Of a stretch of DNA of 22,183 bases, positions 1 to 6,868 are shown piece by piece. The translations under genes and the position numbers were made by a program. The notes under the pieces were generated by a model. That model made no database searches and was not told the origin of the DNA. It was given only the letters and a program-made list of their open reading frames with translations. Numbering within the stretch: position 1 is the first letter of the stretch; each line of letters begins with the position of its first letter. Source of the DNA: Cocleimonas sp. (GTDB lineage Bacteria; Pseudomonadota; Gammaproteobacteria; Thiotrichales; Thiotrichaceae). The stretch covers positions 1 to 22,183 of the forward strand of contig JAGLBQ010000001.1 in assembly GCA_023146675.1 (NCBI GenBank), written 5' to 3'.

Positions 1-476
1 ACCAAAATATCAGCGGCATGATCTGCGGATGCCTTATTATCCAGTGGTTGCTGAGTAATGGCATAGATAAAGCGTTGCAGGCTTTCACCCTCTTGATTTT
101 GACCATCCAGTAAAATAACCGTGTAATCATCTTGAGAAAGCGACTTTTCCCATGTTGCTAATAAGGAGCTTTTACCAATGCGGCGCTTACCAAGCAAAGA
201 AATGCTTTCGCCTTTATGGAGTGAATCATGGAGAAATTTAAGCTCTTGTTTGCGACCAACAAATTGTGGCGGAGTAACCGCAGGACCCGCTATAAAGGGG
301 GAGACATTGCTTAATAAAGATTGCTGGGCTTTTTTCTTTGCTTTGTTTTTGAGGTGTTTTTTTATACTTGGAATAGCAAAAATAATGGTGATTAGTATAC
401 CTACAGCACCAATAATTGAATTTACCCCAGTATCTCCAATAAAAGTTACGAAAGTCGTTAATAAATCACTTTCCAT
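1..476 (-). CDS. Membrane-anchored P-loop (AAA/STAND-like) ATPase, 5' part only
   Basis: The reading frame starts at ATG 476-474 and runs off the left edge, giving the first 158 residues. Residues about 18-37 form one hydrophobic helix followed by a lysine-rich stretch (38-50), so the rest probably lies in the cytoplasm behind an N-terminal anchor. Residues 70-79 read PQFVGRKQEL, the usual entry into ATPase domains of the AAA_16/archaeal-ATPase kind. The Walker A motif GKRRIGKSS is at 96-104. A purine-rich ribosome site (GGAAAGGGGG) ends 5 nt before the ATG and supports this start. Walker B and the C-terminal part lie outside the window, so the effector (TPR, nuclease, protease or none) is unknown. 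Such proteins are often signalling or defence ATPases; that role is inference. The gene is separated from the idr operon by that operon's terminator. Confidence 0.75.
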   Translation of the reverse strand, partial: MESDLLTTFVTFIGDTGVNSIIGAVGILITIIFAIPSIKKHLKNKAKKKAQQSLLSNVSPFIAGPAVTPPQFVGRKQELKFLHDSLHKGESISLLGKRRIGKSSLLATWEKSLSQDDYTVILLDGQNQEGESLQRFIYAITQQPLDNKASADHAADIL

Positions 477-607
477 GCTAACCCCCTTTCCTTTGACTGA
501 TTGTTTTTTAACACAATCAATATTCTAGCAGTTTTTTAATAATAACGGCTGCTTATCTAGCAATAGACGCGCTGGAGGTTGCTGCTGCTTTCAGTCACTC
601 TTTAAAC

Positions 608-646
608 TAAAAAAACAAAAACGCCCCATACCAAAGCATGAGGCGT
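608..646 (-). terminator. Rho-independent terminator of the idr operon
   Basis: On the minus strand a 9-bp stem (ACGCCTCAT with ATGGGGCGT, one T-G wobble, 8-nt loop) spans 646-621. It is followed directly by TTTTGTTTTTTT. It lies about 90 nt past the idrA stop and ahead of the next minus-strand gene, as expected for an operon end. Confidence 0.85.
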
Positions 647-684
647 ATTCAAGGAATAAAAATAATTAAATCCTTATCCTAAAT

Positions 685-713
685 CTGATGGGGTAGGAAT
701 TAAACCCCATCAG
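685..713 (-). terminator. Second hairpin after idrA
   Basis: A perfect 10-bp inverted repeat (CTGATGGGGT / ACCCCATCAG) with a 9-nt loop sits 22 nt past the idrA stop. The following minus-strand bases (ATTTAGG) are only weakly T-rich. It may therefore protect the 3' end of the mRNA or act as an auxiliary terminator upstream of the stronger one at 608-646. Confidence 0.55.
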
Positions 714-734
714 GATTTTCACACAGAGATCAAA

Positions 735-3434
735 CTAAGTCTTAGTCACAATATTCCGTGGCACGAATGACATATGTTTAAACTCATTTTTATACTCAGA
801 TTCGCCAATTTTCTTGATTTTGGCTGAGCCGAGTTTGTAGTTGTAGTTTCCACTAATATTATCTACAACACGGGCTTGAACGGCGTTGGATGGCTGTTCT
901 GTATTCAATGCATCAGAGAATAAAACACCTTGTTTAATCACGGTGGTAACTAGGGCGACTGCCTCAAATGCACCTTTGATTAGCTCAATATGTCCTTTTT
1001 TCTTTAGCTCAGAGAACTGAAAATCTTTGCCACCGACACCGTGGATGGTGTCTTTATGCACGGGAACACGGTCTGAATAAACCAACACCTTATCGCCTGA
1101 TTCAATACCACGCTTTTTAGCATCTTCAGGATGGATTTCTACAAACTGATACGGCCAGCGTTGTTTGATATAGGAGCGACGTTGACGATCATCAAAACCT
1201 GTTTGCCAGATTTCATTGATCCGTCCATTGGTGTGCCATAGCTCATCATCTTTGGGGGATACAAATTCCCAAATGTCGGAGTACAGCCCCCAAGGATGCT
1301 TCTGGATATTAATGCGTCCTGTTTGGCTATTGAAGTGGGTCATTTTCTTGTTTGCCATATTGGCACCTTGATTCTGACCTCTATCCTTACACTTTTCCTG
1401 TGTCATTTCGGTATTGTGCAAACGCTTACATCCGTATAACTTACCTGTTTTGTAGTTATAGGTGGTGGGGCCTTGAATACCTTCTGTACCATATTCTCTC
1501 AGCTTCTCATGAAGTGTCTTGCCTTCAATATGAGCAGCAATTTTGATCATATGATATGCCTTACGATTACCACGACTAAAGCGTGAGGATTCTTCGGCGA
1601 CTTCATTTGAGTTTTTCCAATCAAAGCCATCAAAGCCCATGCGGGTTGCCATTTGACCGATGATCCACCAGTCAGGTTTAGCTTCTCCTGGTGCATCTGC
1701 CAACTTTTGGTAAAGACGTAAACGACGTTCGCCATTGGCTCGAATAAAGTCTTCTTCGCCCCATGTGGCAGCGGGGAAAACAATATCAGCAAACTTAGCA
1801 CCAATCGGGTCACGCAGATAAATATCGTGGTTAATCACCACCATACCCCCTGAGTCAGCACGCGCTTTCAATGTCTTGATAATATCGTCTTTATTTTTGC
1901 TTTTAACTTGATTAGGATTAGCCACCACCAGCTCATGGAATTTCTTATGCAAGCCGCCTGTGCCTGTCATGGATTGAATCCATGTAGTACCGACCACATG
2001 CGCTAGGCGCGTATGACCTGACACTAACCAACGGTCTGTATCTAATGCGCGCTTGCGACGACCTGGAACTTTCTCGGGTGATTTGGCACGTGGATAGCTA
2101 CCACCGCCTGTTCCGCCCCGTTGGTGACCACCGAAGCGTCCTACCATTTGACCAGGACGTCCTCCTGCACCCACCGTTGTTGCGAGTGACGAAATCGCAT
2201 TGGTATTACCTGTATTGTTTGACCAGTAGAAGCCTTTTTCAATACCGATAGAGGTTTTAGGATGCTTGCCATCTTTTGGCTTTGCCATCCATTCTGCTGC
2301 TTTCTTAATATCTGCCGCATCAATACCTGCCACTTTAGCCGCATTTTCTGCTTTATACTCGTCTTGACTCAGCAACCACTTTTTGTAGTCTTCAAAACCT
2401 TTGGTTTGAAACTTTCCCCAAGTAGAGCGCCATTGCCACGGTGTATTTCGTGTACCTTGACCAAAACCAGAGCTTGAACCCCATTTATTATTGACCCACT
2501 TCTCAACCCACTTTTTATCTTCCCAACCATTTTCTAAAATAACACGGGTGATTGCACCAACTACTAAGGTGTCTGTACCAGGGAAAATTTGTAAATGTAG
2601 ACCACCATATTTCTTTGTATGCGCGACACCCGCTGTTTCACGAGGATTGAGCATAATCACTTTTTGACCTTTCGCCAACGCAGGCATTAGGTATTGAGTG
2701 AAAAGAATGGTTTTGGTTTCATAGGGGTCCGTTCCGCAGACCATTAAGGTATCGGCATTCGCCCAGTCATCATACGATGGACCAAAGTTATCATAACCTG
2801 CATCACGAAATCCTGGTGTAGAGGTCACATCTGATGGCGTATCATGAAAGGTATAAGCGGCGGTATTAATATGACGCTTAAAGAACTTGCTCAATGCATA
2901 AGTATTCTCAACAAATTGATAGGAATACTGTTTGGCGGAATAGGCATTGGCACCGTGCTTTTTAATCACATGCTTCGCAACCGCAGCAGCAATATCCAGC
3001 GCATCTTCCCAAGAGGTCGGTTGTAATTCACCATTAACACGCACTAAAGGTTTTTGCAAACGATCCGCTGTAGCGGTATCAGGATTGTAGAGTTTCTGTG
3101 CCAGCAAACCACCACGAATCGAGGAATCACCGCCTTTATTAATGACGGTAGCATCCTTATCAGGAATGACCACGATATTATGCTTCTTGCCGTTATGCAT
3201 CACCGTGTTGTGCTGTGTAGGCGCAACCCAAGCTTGTAAAAGGTTAGTGGGGAAATCAACACCAAAGGCATTGTCAGCTGCTTTAGGACCACCATCTTTA
3301 CCGACAGGCCAGCGATACGCCTTATAGCCACAGGCGACGATACAATAATCACAAGCCGTTGTGATCACTTCTGCATCTTTAGGTGGCAAGGGTGAGCTGT
3401 CTTGCGGCGTATAAATACTATTATCTTTTGACAT
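735..3434 (-). CDS. idrA: Iodate reductase catalytic subunit IdrA (arsenite-oxidase-like molybdopterin oxidoreductase)
   Basis: 899 residues, DMSO-reductase superfamily, AioA branch. C28-x2-C31-x3-C35 in CDYCIVACGY is the AioA-type [3Fe-4S] ligand pattern, and GGDSSIRGG (101-109) follows as in AioA. From my memory of Alcaligenes AioA, the arsenite pocket is His195, Glu203, Arg419 and His423. Here the equivalents are H197, S205, R433 and H437, so the Glu is lost, and HQEGY becomes HQRGG. There is no export signal of its own, so it is probably carried out by the Tat signal of the Rieske partner. It lies last in the operon, 11 nt after idrB, and its AAGGAG ribosome site overlaps the idrB stop. 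Linkage with a Rieske subunit and two di-haem peroxidases is the known signature of dissimilatory iodate reductase (Pseudomonas sp. SCT, Denitromonas). The substrate is inferred from this context; no activity can be read from sequence. Alternative: a divergent arsenite oxidase. Confidence 0.85.
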   Translation of the reverse strand: MSKDNSIYTPQDSSPLPPKDAEVITTACDYCIVACGYKAYRWPVGKDGGPKAADNAFGVDFPTNLLQAWVAPTQHNTVMHNGKKHNIVVIPDKDATVINKGGDSSIRGGLLAQKLYNPDTATADRLQKPLVRVNGELQPTSWEDALDIAAAVAKHVIKKHGANAYSAKQYSYQFVENTYALSKFFKRHINTAAYTFHDTPSDVTSTPGFRDAGYDNFGPSYDDWANADTLMVCGTDPYETKTILFTQYLMPALAKGQKVIMLNPRETAGVAHTKKYGGLHLQIFPGTDTLVVGAITRVILENGWEDKKWVEKWVNNKWGSSSGFGQGTRNTPWQWRSTWGKFQTKGFEDYKKWLLSQDEYKAENAAKVAGIDAADIKKAAEWMAKPKDGKHPKTSIGIEKGFYWSNNTGNTNAISSLATTVGAGGRPGQMVGRFGGHQRGGTGGGSYPRAKSPEKVPGRRKRALDTDRWLVSGHTRLAHVVGTTWIQSMTGTGGLHKKFHELVVANPNQVKSKNKDDIIKTLKARADSGGMVVINHDIYLRDPIGAKFADIVFPAATWGEEDFIRANGERRLRLYQKLADAPGEAKPDWWIIGQMATRMGFDGFDWKNSNEVAEESSRFSRGNRKAYHMIKIAAHIEGKTLHEKLREYGTEGIQGPTTYNYKTGKLYGCKRLHNTEMTQEKCKDRGQNQGANMANKKMTHFNSQTGRINIQKHPWGLYSDIWEFVSPKDDELWHTNGRINEIWQTGFDDRQRRSYIKQRWPYQFVEIHPEDAKKRGIESGDKVLVYSDRVPVHKDTIHGVGGKDFQFSELKKKGHIELIKGAFEAVALVTTVIKQGVLFSDALNTEQPSNAVQARVVDNISGNYNYKLGSAKIKKIGESEYKNEFKHMSFVPRNIVTKT

Positions 3435-3445
3435 GTTCAGTCTCC

Positions 3446-4072
3446 TTAAGCATCCAATAAGTTTTTATGACGACCAAAAAGCAGTCCCATCATGCCAACG
3501 GCGTAAATATCATCACCATCAACTTCCAGTAGCACCTGTGGGATGCTCTGATAGGCTTGACCACTCGCTACAATACCGTGACGACGTAAGTCATACAGCG
3601 ATAAATGCAGTGGGCAAGGCCCTAATGTGCGATGCTCATCCGTTGCTTGATACGTTCCCATTAAAGGGCCACCTTGATGGGTACACAGGGTGCTAAAGGC
3701 AACAATATCTTTCTTATCACCAATACCACCCCCTGCTTCTACGCCCATTTTAACCAACGTACACTGTGACCCTTTTTTCTTATCAGGATATTGAAAGTCA
3801 ACAACTTTATTGTCTTTCAGCTCACTGAGTTTGGCAATTTTCAAGCGCGGATAACCTGCAACCTGCGCTTTTGCTTCACCTGCATGAGCACCGCCTGGTA
3901 ATAAAGACAGGCTAATGGTACTGGCTGAAACAATGGCAGCAGAACCAAACAGCATAAACTCGCGTCGATTCATCATGCAGGAATTATGTGATTCCGCAGT
4001 CTCACACTCATCCTTTTGTTCATGGATCACCGACTCTTTAATCTCGGTTTTTAATTTATTTAATTCACTCAT
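3446..4072 (-). CDS. idrB: Iodate reductase Rieske [2Fe-2S] subunit IdrB (AioB-like, Tat-exported)
   Basis: 208 residues. The twin-arginine signal NRREFM (35-40) is followed by a hydrophobic run and an AHA cleavage-like site near 62-64. Rieske ligands are C130-T-H132 and C153-P-L-H156. The two extra cysteines that form a disulfide in bc1-type Rieske proteins are replaced by G135 and L155, as reported for some AioB proteins, which usually means a lower redox potential. It would pass electrons between a periplasmic carrier and IdrA and bring IdrA out through Tat. Its ATG overlaps the stop of the upstream peroxidase (ATGA), and GGAGG lies about 10 nt before it. The 34-residue region before the twin arginines is long for a Tat signal. 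Methionines 33 or 34 would give a normal n-region, so the true start is uncertain. Confidence 0.85.
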   Translation of the reverse strand: MSELNKLKTEIKESVIHEQKDECETAESHNSCMMNRREFMLFGSAAIVSASTISLSLLPGGAHAGEAKAQVAGYPRLKIAKLSELKDNKVVDFQYPDKKKGSQCTLVKMGVEAGGGIGDKKDIVAFSTLCTHQGGPLMGTYQATDEHRTLGPCPLHLSLYDLRRHGIVASGQAYQSIPQVLLEVDGDDIYAVGMMGLLFGRHKNLLDA

Positions 4073-5259
4073 TTCTTTACCGCCTCCAGCTCAGCTTTAG
4101 TAAATAGAGGTGCGTATTCAGGTAGCTTAGGCTTTGGAGTGACCATTTCTTCTCCAGAGAATGCTTCTAAGAATGCCAAAAGATCAGACTTTTCATCATC
4201 CGTTAATCCTAATGGCTTAATGCGCTTGTCTTTATTGTCAGGGAATAAGGTGGTATTACCTTCTTCGTCTATACCACCTTTATTATAGAAATCAACCACT
4301 TCTTCCAGTGTAAAAAATACACCATTGTGCATATAAGGCGCGGTATAGGTGTTGTATCTCAAGGAAGGAACACGGAACTTGCCTTTATCCCAATCATTCT
4401 TAGTACGATAGTAAAGACCCCAATCTGATTTAGCTTTACGATAGCCTTTTTCCGTCTGACCTTTTGCATACTGCTCAAAGCGGAAGGTAATCTGTGCCAA
4501 ACCATCTTTTTGCCAGCGTTTGCTGGGTGGAACACCAATATTGACGTATTCCTGATTGGTTGTTAGCGCGCCACTATGACATTCAATACAGCCACCTTTG
4601 CCTTCATAAATAGCCTTACCACGGAGTTGCTCTTCATTCAGTGCTTTTTTGTCACCTTTTAGATATTTATCTAATGGCGTATCCGTTTGAATCAAAGTAC
4701 GCTCATATGCAGCAATCGCTCGCCATGCATTGCCAATCAACGGCCATTCATCACCAAAGACATCTTTAAAGCGTTTCACATAATCAGGAATCAAGGCAAG
4801 ACGGGCTTCCATAATGTCATTTTCGCCATTACCTGCTACGCCACCTTTTGCTGCTGCGGGTGCTTGTCTTTCACCTGATGCAGCAGCACCTGCCCAGAAT
4901 TGTCGCTCCATATATTGTGAGTTGATAATGGATTGGCTATTACGCCAGTGCGTTGTTCCAGGATAACCACGGGAAAAGTCCTCTGCCCATGCCCACCCCT
5001 GCTCAGGATCATGACAACTACTACATGAAACAGACGCATCACCCCCAAGACGTGGATCAAAAAACAATAATTTACCCAATTCTGTTTTAGCATCACTCTG
5101 TTTATTATCAGGTGGAATGGGCATTTTAATACTATCCAGTGGTGCTAAAGGAGCAGGAGATGCACCTTCAGCTTGCACCACGGTTGTGGCTGCCCCTACA
5201 CAGGCTACAAAAGATGCAGTAATCAGTGAGGGCAGAATTTTACGTGTTGTGTTACTCAT
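4069..5259 (-). CDS. Di-haem cytochrome c peroxidase of the iodate reductase operon (IdrP1/IdrP2 type)
   Basis: 396 residues, bacterial cytochrome c peroxidase/MauG family. An N-terminal signal peptide ends near VQA (28-30), so the protein is periplasmic. Two c-type haem sites are present, CSSCH (79-83) and CIECH (224-228), and the family motif TAPYMHNG starts near residue 306. Two-haem peroxidases reduce hydrogen peroxide with electrons from small cytochromes. In iodate-reducing bacteria the pair IdrP1/IdrP2 is thought to remove peroxide formed during oxyanion reduction. The gene follows the other peroxidase by 16 nt, has a GAGGAG ribosome site, and overlaps idrB by 4 nt, which suggests coupled translation. 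I cannot tell which of the two matches IdrP1. It is about 25 residues longer than its neighbour, with an Ala/Gly-rich insertion around 124-147. Confidence 0.85.
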   Translation of the reverse strand: MSNTTRKILPSLITASFVACVGAATTVVQAEGASPAPLAPLDSIKMPIPPDNKQSDAKTELGKLLFFDPRLGGDASVSCSSCHDPEQGWAWAEDFSRGYPGTTHWRNSQSIINSQYMERQFWAGAAASGERQAPAAAKGGVAGNGENDIMEARLALIPDYVKRFKDVFGDEWPLIGNAWRAIAAYERTLIQTDTPLDKYLKGDKKALNEEQLRGKAIYEGKGGCIECHSGALTTNQEYVNIGVPPSKRWQKDGLAQITFRFEQYAKGQTEKGYRKAKSDWGLYYRTKNDWDKGKFRVPSLRYNTYTAPYMHNGVFFTLEEVVDFYNKGGIDEEGNTTLFPDNKDKRIKPLGLTDDEKSDLLAFLEAFSGEEMVTPKPKLPEYAPLFTKAELEAVKK

Positions 5260-5275
5260 AATTTTTGCTCCTCAA

Positions 5276-6388
5276 TTAATTAGGCTTATTATTCCAGTCA
5301 GCAATAACAGGGTATTCGCCAGAATATTTTTCACTCCAGACGTAATCAGCACCCGTTAGCTTGTCACCAGAAAGCGATTTCAAAAATGCCACTAAATCCT
5401 TTTTTTCTTGATCTTTTAGATTTAAAGGTTTCATGGCAGCATCTTTATGCGAATCTTCACCGCCACCTTTATTGTAAAAATCAACCACCTCTTCAAGCGT
5501 CTTAATCATGCCGTTATGCATATAAGGAGCGGTTTGCGTTAATTCCCGTAGGCTAGGCGTCATAAAGGTTCCCATATTGGACTTATCCGCCTTTTTCCAC
5601 TGCACATAAGCACCAGGATCACGCTTTAAGTTCATATAATTTTCAATACCTTGGAACATAGCAAAAGCAATAAAAGCTTGATGATTCATTGGATCAAGAA
5701 AGACATCAAAATTCTCAGGAACACCCGTATTATGTGCCTTGCCATCACTAAATAGCGCACCACTGTGGCAACTTACACAGCCCTTATCCTTAAATACTTT
5801 CTCACCCGCTTTGGCTGAGTCAGACATTTTTCCTGCATCATAAGGTGAATTTTTAGAGGTCAGTGTTTTTAGATATTCAGGGATTGCCTTACGCACACTG
5901 CCATTAGACGGCTCGCCATAACCTGCGGCTTTAAACATCTCCACATATTTAGGATCTTGCTTTACGCGTTCCTGCATAATGCGCATATCCATATTCATAA
6001 TATAGTCTTCGGTGATCATCTCACGCGTGACATCATTCAAACTGGTACCCAAACGACCATCATGTAACCAGACTTTTTTGTGCGCTGTATTGATCAAACC
6101 TTGACTATTACGAAAATGACCATTACCTGGATAGCCAGGTGATAACGCTTTATCAGTCCCATATCCCTTTTCAGGATCATGACAAGTAGCGCAGGAAATA
6201 GCAGCATCTCCCGATAGTCTCTTGTCAAAAAATAGACGTTTACCCAGCTCAGCTTTGGCTTTATTAATTTTAAGCTCAGGTAGTTTTTCAGCATTTGCTA
6301 CGTTAAATGCACAGCTCATTGCAAATGCTAAAGGTATCACCAGCAACGATTTTCGTAGGGTGTTTTTTTTAGCTACGTTGTTAACCAT
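5276..6388 (-). CDS. Di-haem cytochrome c peroxidase, first gene of the iodate reductase operon (IdrP1/IdrP2 type)
   Basis: 370 residues, same family as the next gene and probably an old paralogue. The signal peptide has a basic start (KKNTLRK), a hydrophobic core and a likely cut after NVANA (29-33). Haem sites are CATCH (66-70) and CVSCH (204-208). TAPYMHNG (about 286-293) and the LEEVVDFYNKGG stretch after it are shared with the neighbour. Predicted role: periplasmic peroxide removal with IdrAB. A good ribosome site (AGAGGAG) precedes the ATG. As first gene it should carry the operon promoter; a sigma-54-like element lies 92 nt upstream of the ATG. No small c-type cytochrome or quinol oxidase partner is encoded nearby, so the electron donor must come from elsewhere in the genome. 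Confidence 0.85.
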   Translation of the reverse strand: MVNNVAKKNTLRKSLLVIPLAFAMSCAFNVANAEKLPELKINKAKAELGKRLFFDKRLSGDAAISCATCHDPEKGYGTDKALSPGYPGNGHFRNSQGLINTAHKKVWLHDGRLGTSLNDVTREMITEDYIMNMDMRIMQERVKQDPKYVEMFKAAGYGEPSNGSVRKAIPEYLKTLTSKNSPYDAGKMSDSAKAGEKVFKDKGCVSCHSGALFSDGKAHNTGVPENFDVFLDPMNHQAFIAFAMFQGIENYMNLKRDPGAYVQWKKADKSNMGTFMTPSLRELTQTAPYMHNGMIKTLEEVVDFYNKGGGEDSHKDAAMKPLNLKDQEKKDLVAFLKSLSGDKLTGADYVWSEKYSGEYPVIADWNNKPN

Positions 6389-6479
6389 TAAACTTCTCCT
6401 CTAGGAAGGAAACATAAAGCTACGATTCCTATCAGATTCGAGCGGTAGATAGAATTCATAGCGTCTCACTAAATACCAT

Positions 6480-6494
6480 GCATAAAGTATGCCA
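6480..6494 (-). promoter_or_regulatory. Candidate sigma-54 (-24/-12) promoter of the idr operon
   Basis: On the minus strand TGGCATACTTTATGC keeps the GG-N10-GC spacing and most of the consensus TGGCAC-N5-TTGC. It ends about 92 nt before the first ATG. The same bases form an imperfect palindrome (GCATA-N3-TATGC), so a repressor site is an alternative. A TATAAT hexamer lies just upstream at 6498-6503 on the minus strand but lacks a good -35. Confidence 0.4.
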
Positions 6495-6571
6495 ATTATT
6501 ATAAATTCATTAATAGCAATAGATAACAATAGTTTGAGGATTATTTACTAGAGAATACTAGCAATGAAAAG

Positions 6572-6584
6572 GAACAATTTGTTC
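6572..6584. promoter_or_regulatory. 13-bp palindrome upstream of the idr promoter, possible activator site
   Basis: GAACAA-T-TTGTTC is a perfect 6-bp inverted repeat around one base. It lies about 80 bp upstream of the sigma-54-like element, in the range where enhancer-binding proteins bind. The role is inferred from position only. Confidence 0.3.
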
Positions 6585-6798
6585 TGTTTTTGCTGACAGC
6601 AATATGAATGATATAGAGAAAATTAAGAAATTTACTTGTAATACTACCTACGATAAAGATTGGATCCAATTGATCCAAAAGGCTCTGTAAATCCTTTATG
6701 ATATTCTCTCTGATGCAACGCAGGTTTTAATAATTTCATGGTTGATTAAATCAGTCTCTTACCTAGATGTATTAATCTAACCCTACACTACAAAGCAA

Positions 6799-6815
6799 AA
6801 ATATCGGTGATATTT
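6799..6815 (-). terminator. Weak terminator-like hairpin after the APS kinase fusion gene
   Basis: On the minus strand AAATATC-acc-GATATTT forms a 7-bp AT-rich stem followed by TTG and located 54 nt past the stop codon. The stem is weak and the T-run short, so termination here is only possible. Confidence 0.35.
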
Positions 6816-6868
6816 CCCCCTATGCTCAACAAGCTGACCTGACCTACCATTAGCTGTCCCGCCGAAAA

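Larger units (their letters stand above)
6389..6868. other. 480-bp gene-free region between the APS kinase fusion and the idr operon
   Basis: It contains the candidate idr promoter and palindrome, a hairpin TTGGATC-caatt-GATCCAA at 6660-6678, a direct repeat TACTAG-N4-TACTAG near 6548-6563, and an AT-rich hairpin at 6799-6815. A 28-codon plus-strand frame (6604-6690) has no convincing ribosome site. No decayed gene was recognised. Confidence 0.6.

Noticed and set aside
178..528. 116-codon plus-strand open frame
   Set aside because: It is antisense to the minus-strand ATPase, which has Walker A, a membrane helix and a good ribosome site; the plus-strand protein has no recognisable domain.
735..4072. 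Arsenite oxidase AioAB
   Set aside because: The pocket Glu is replaced, and the two co-operonic di-haem peroxidases belong to iodate reductase loci; no arsenic gene (aioR, aioS, aioX, ars) is nearby.
6604..6690. 28-codon plus-strand open frame starting MNDIEKIKKF
   Set aside because: No convincing ribosome site or known homologue, and it lies in the putative regulatory region of the idr operon; I do not call it a gene.
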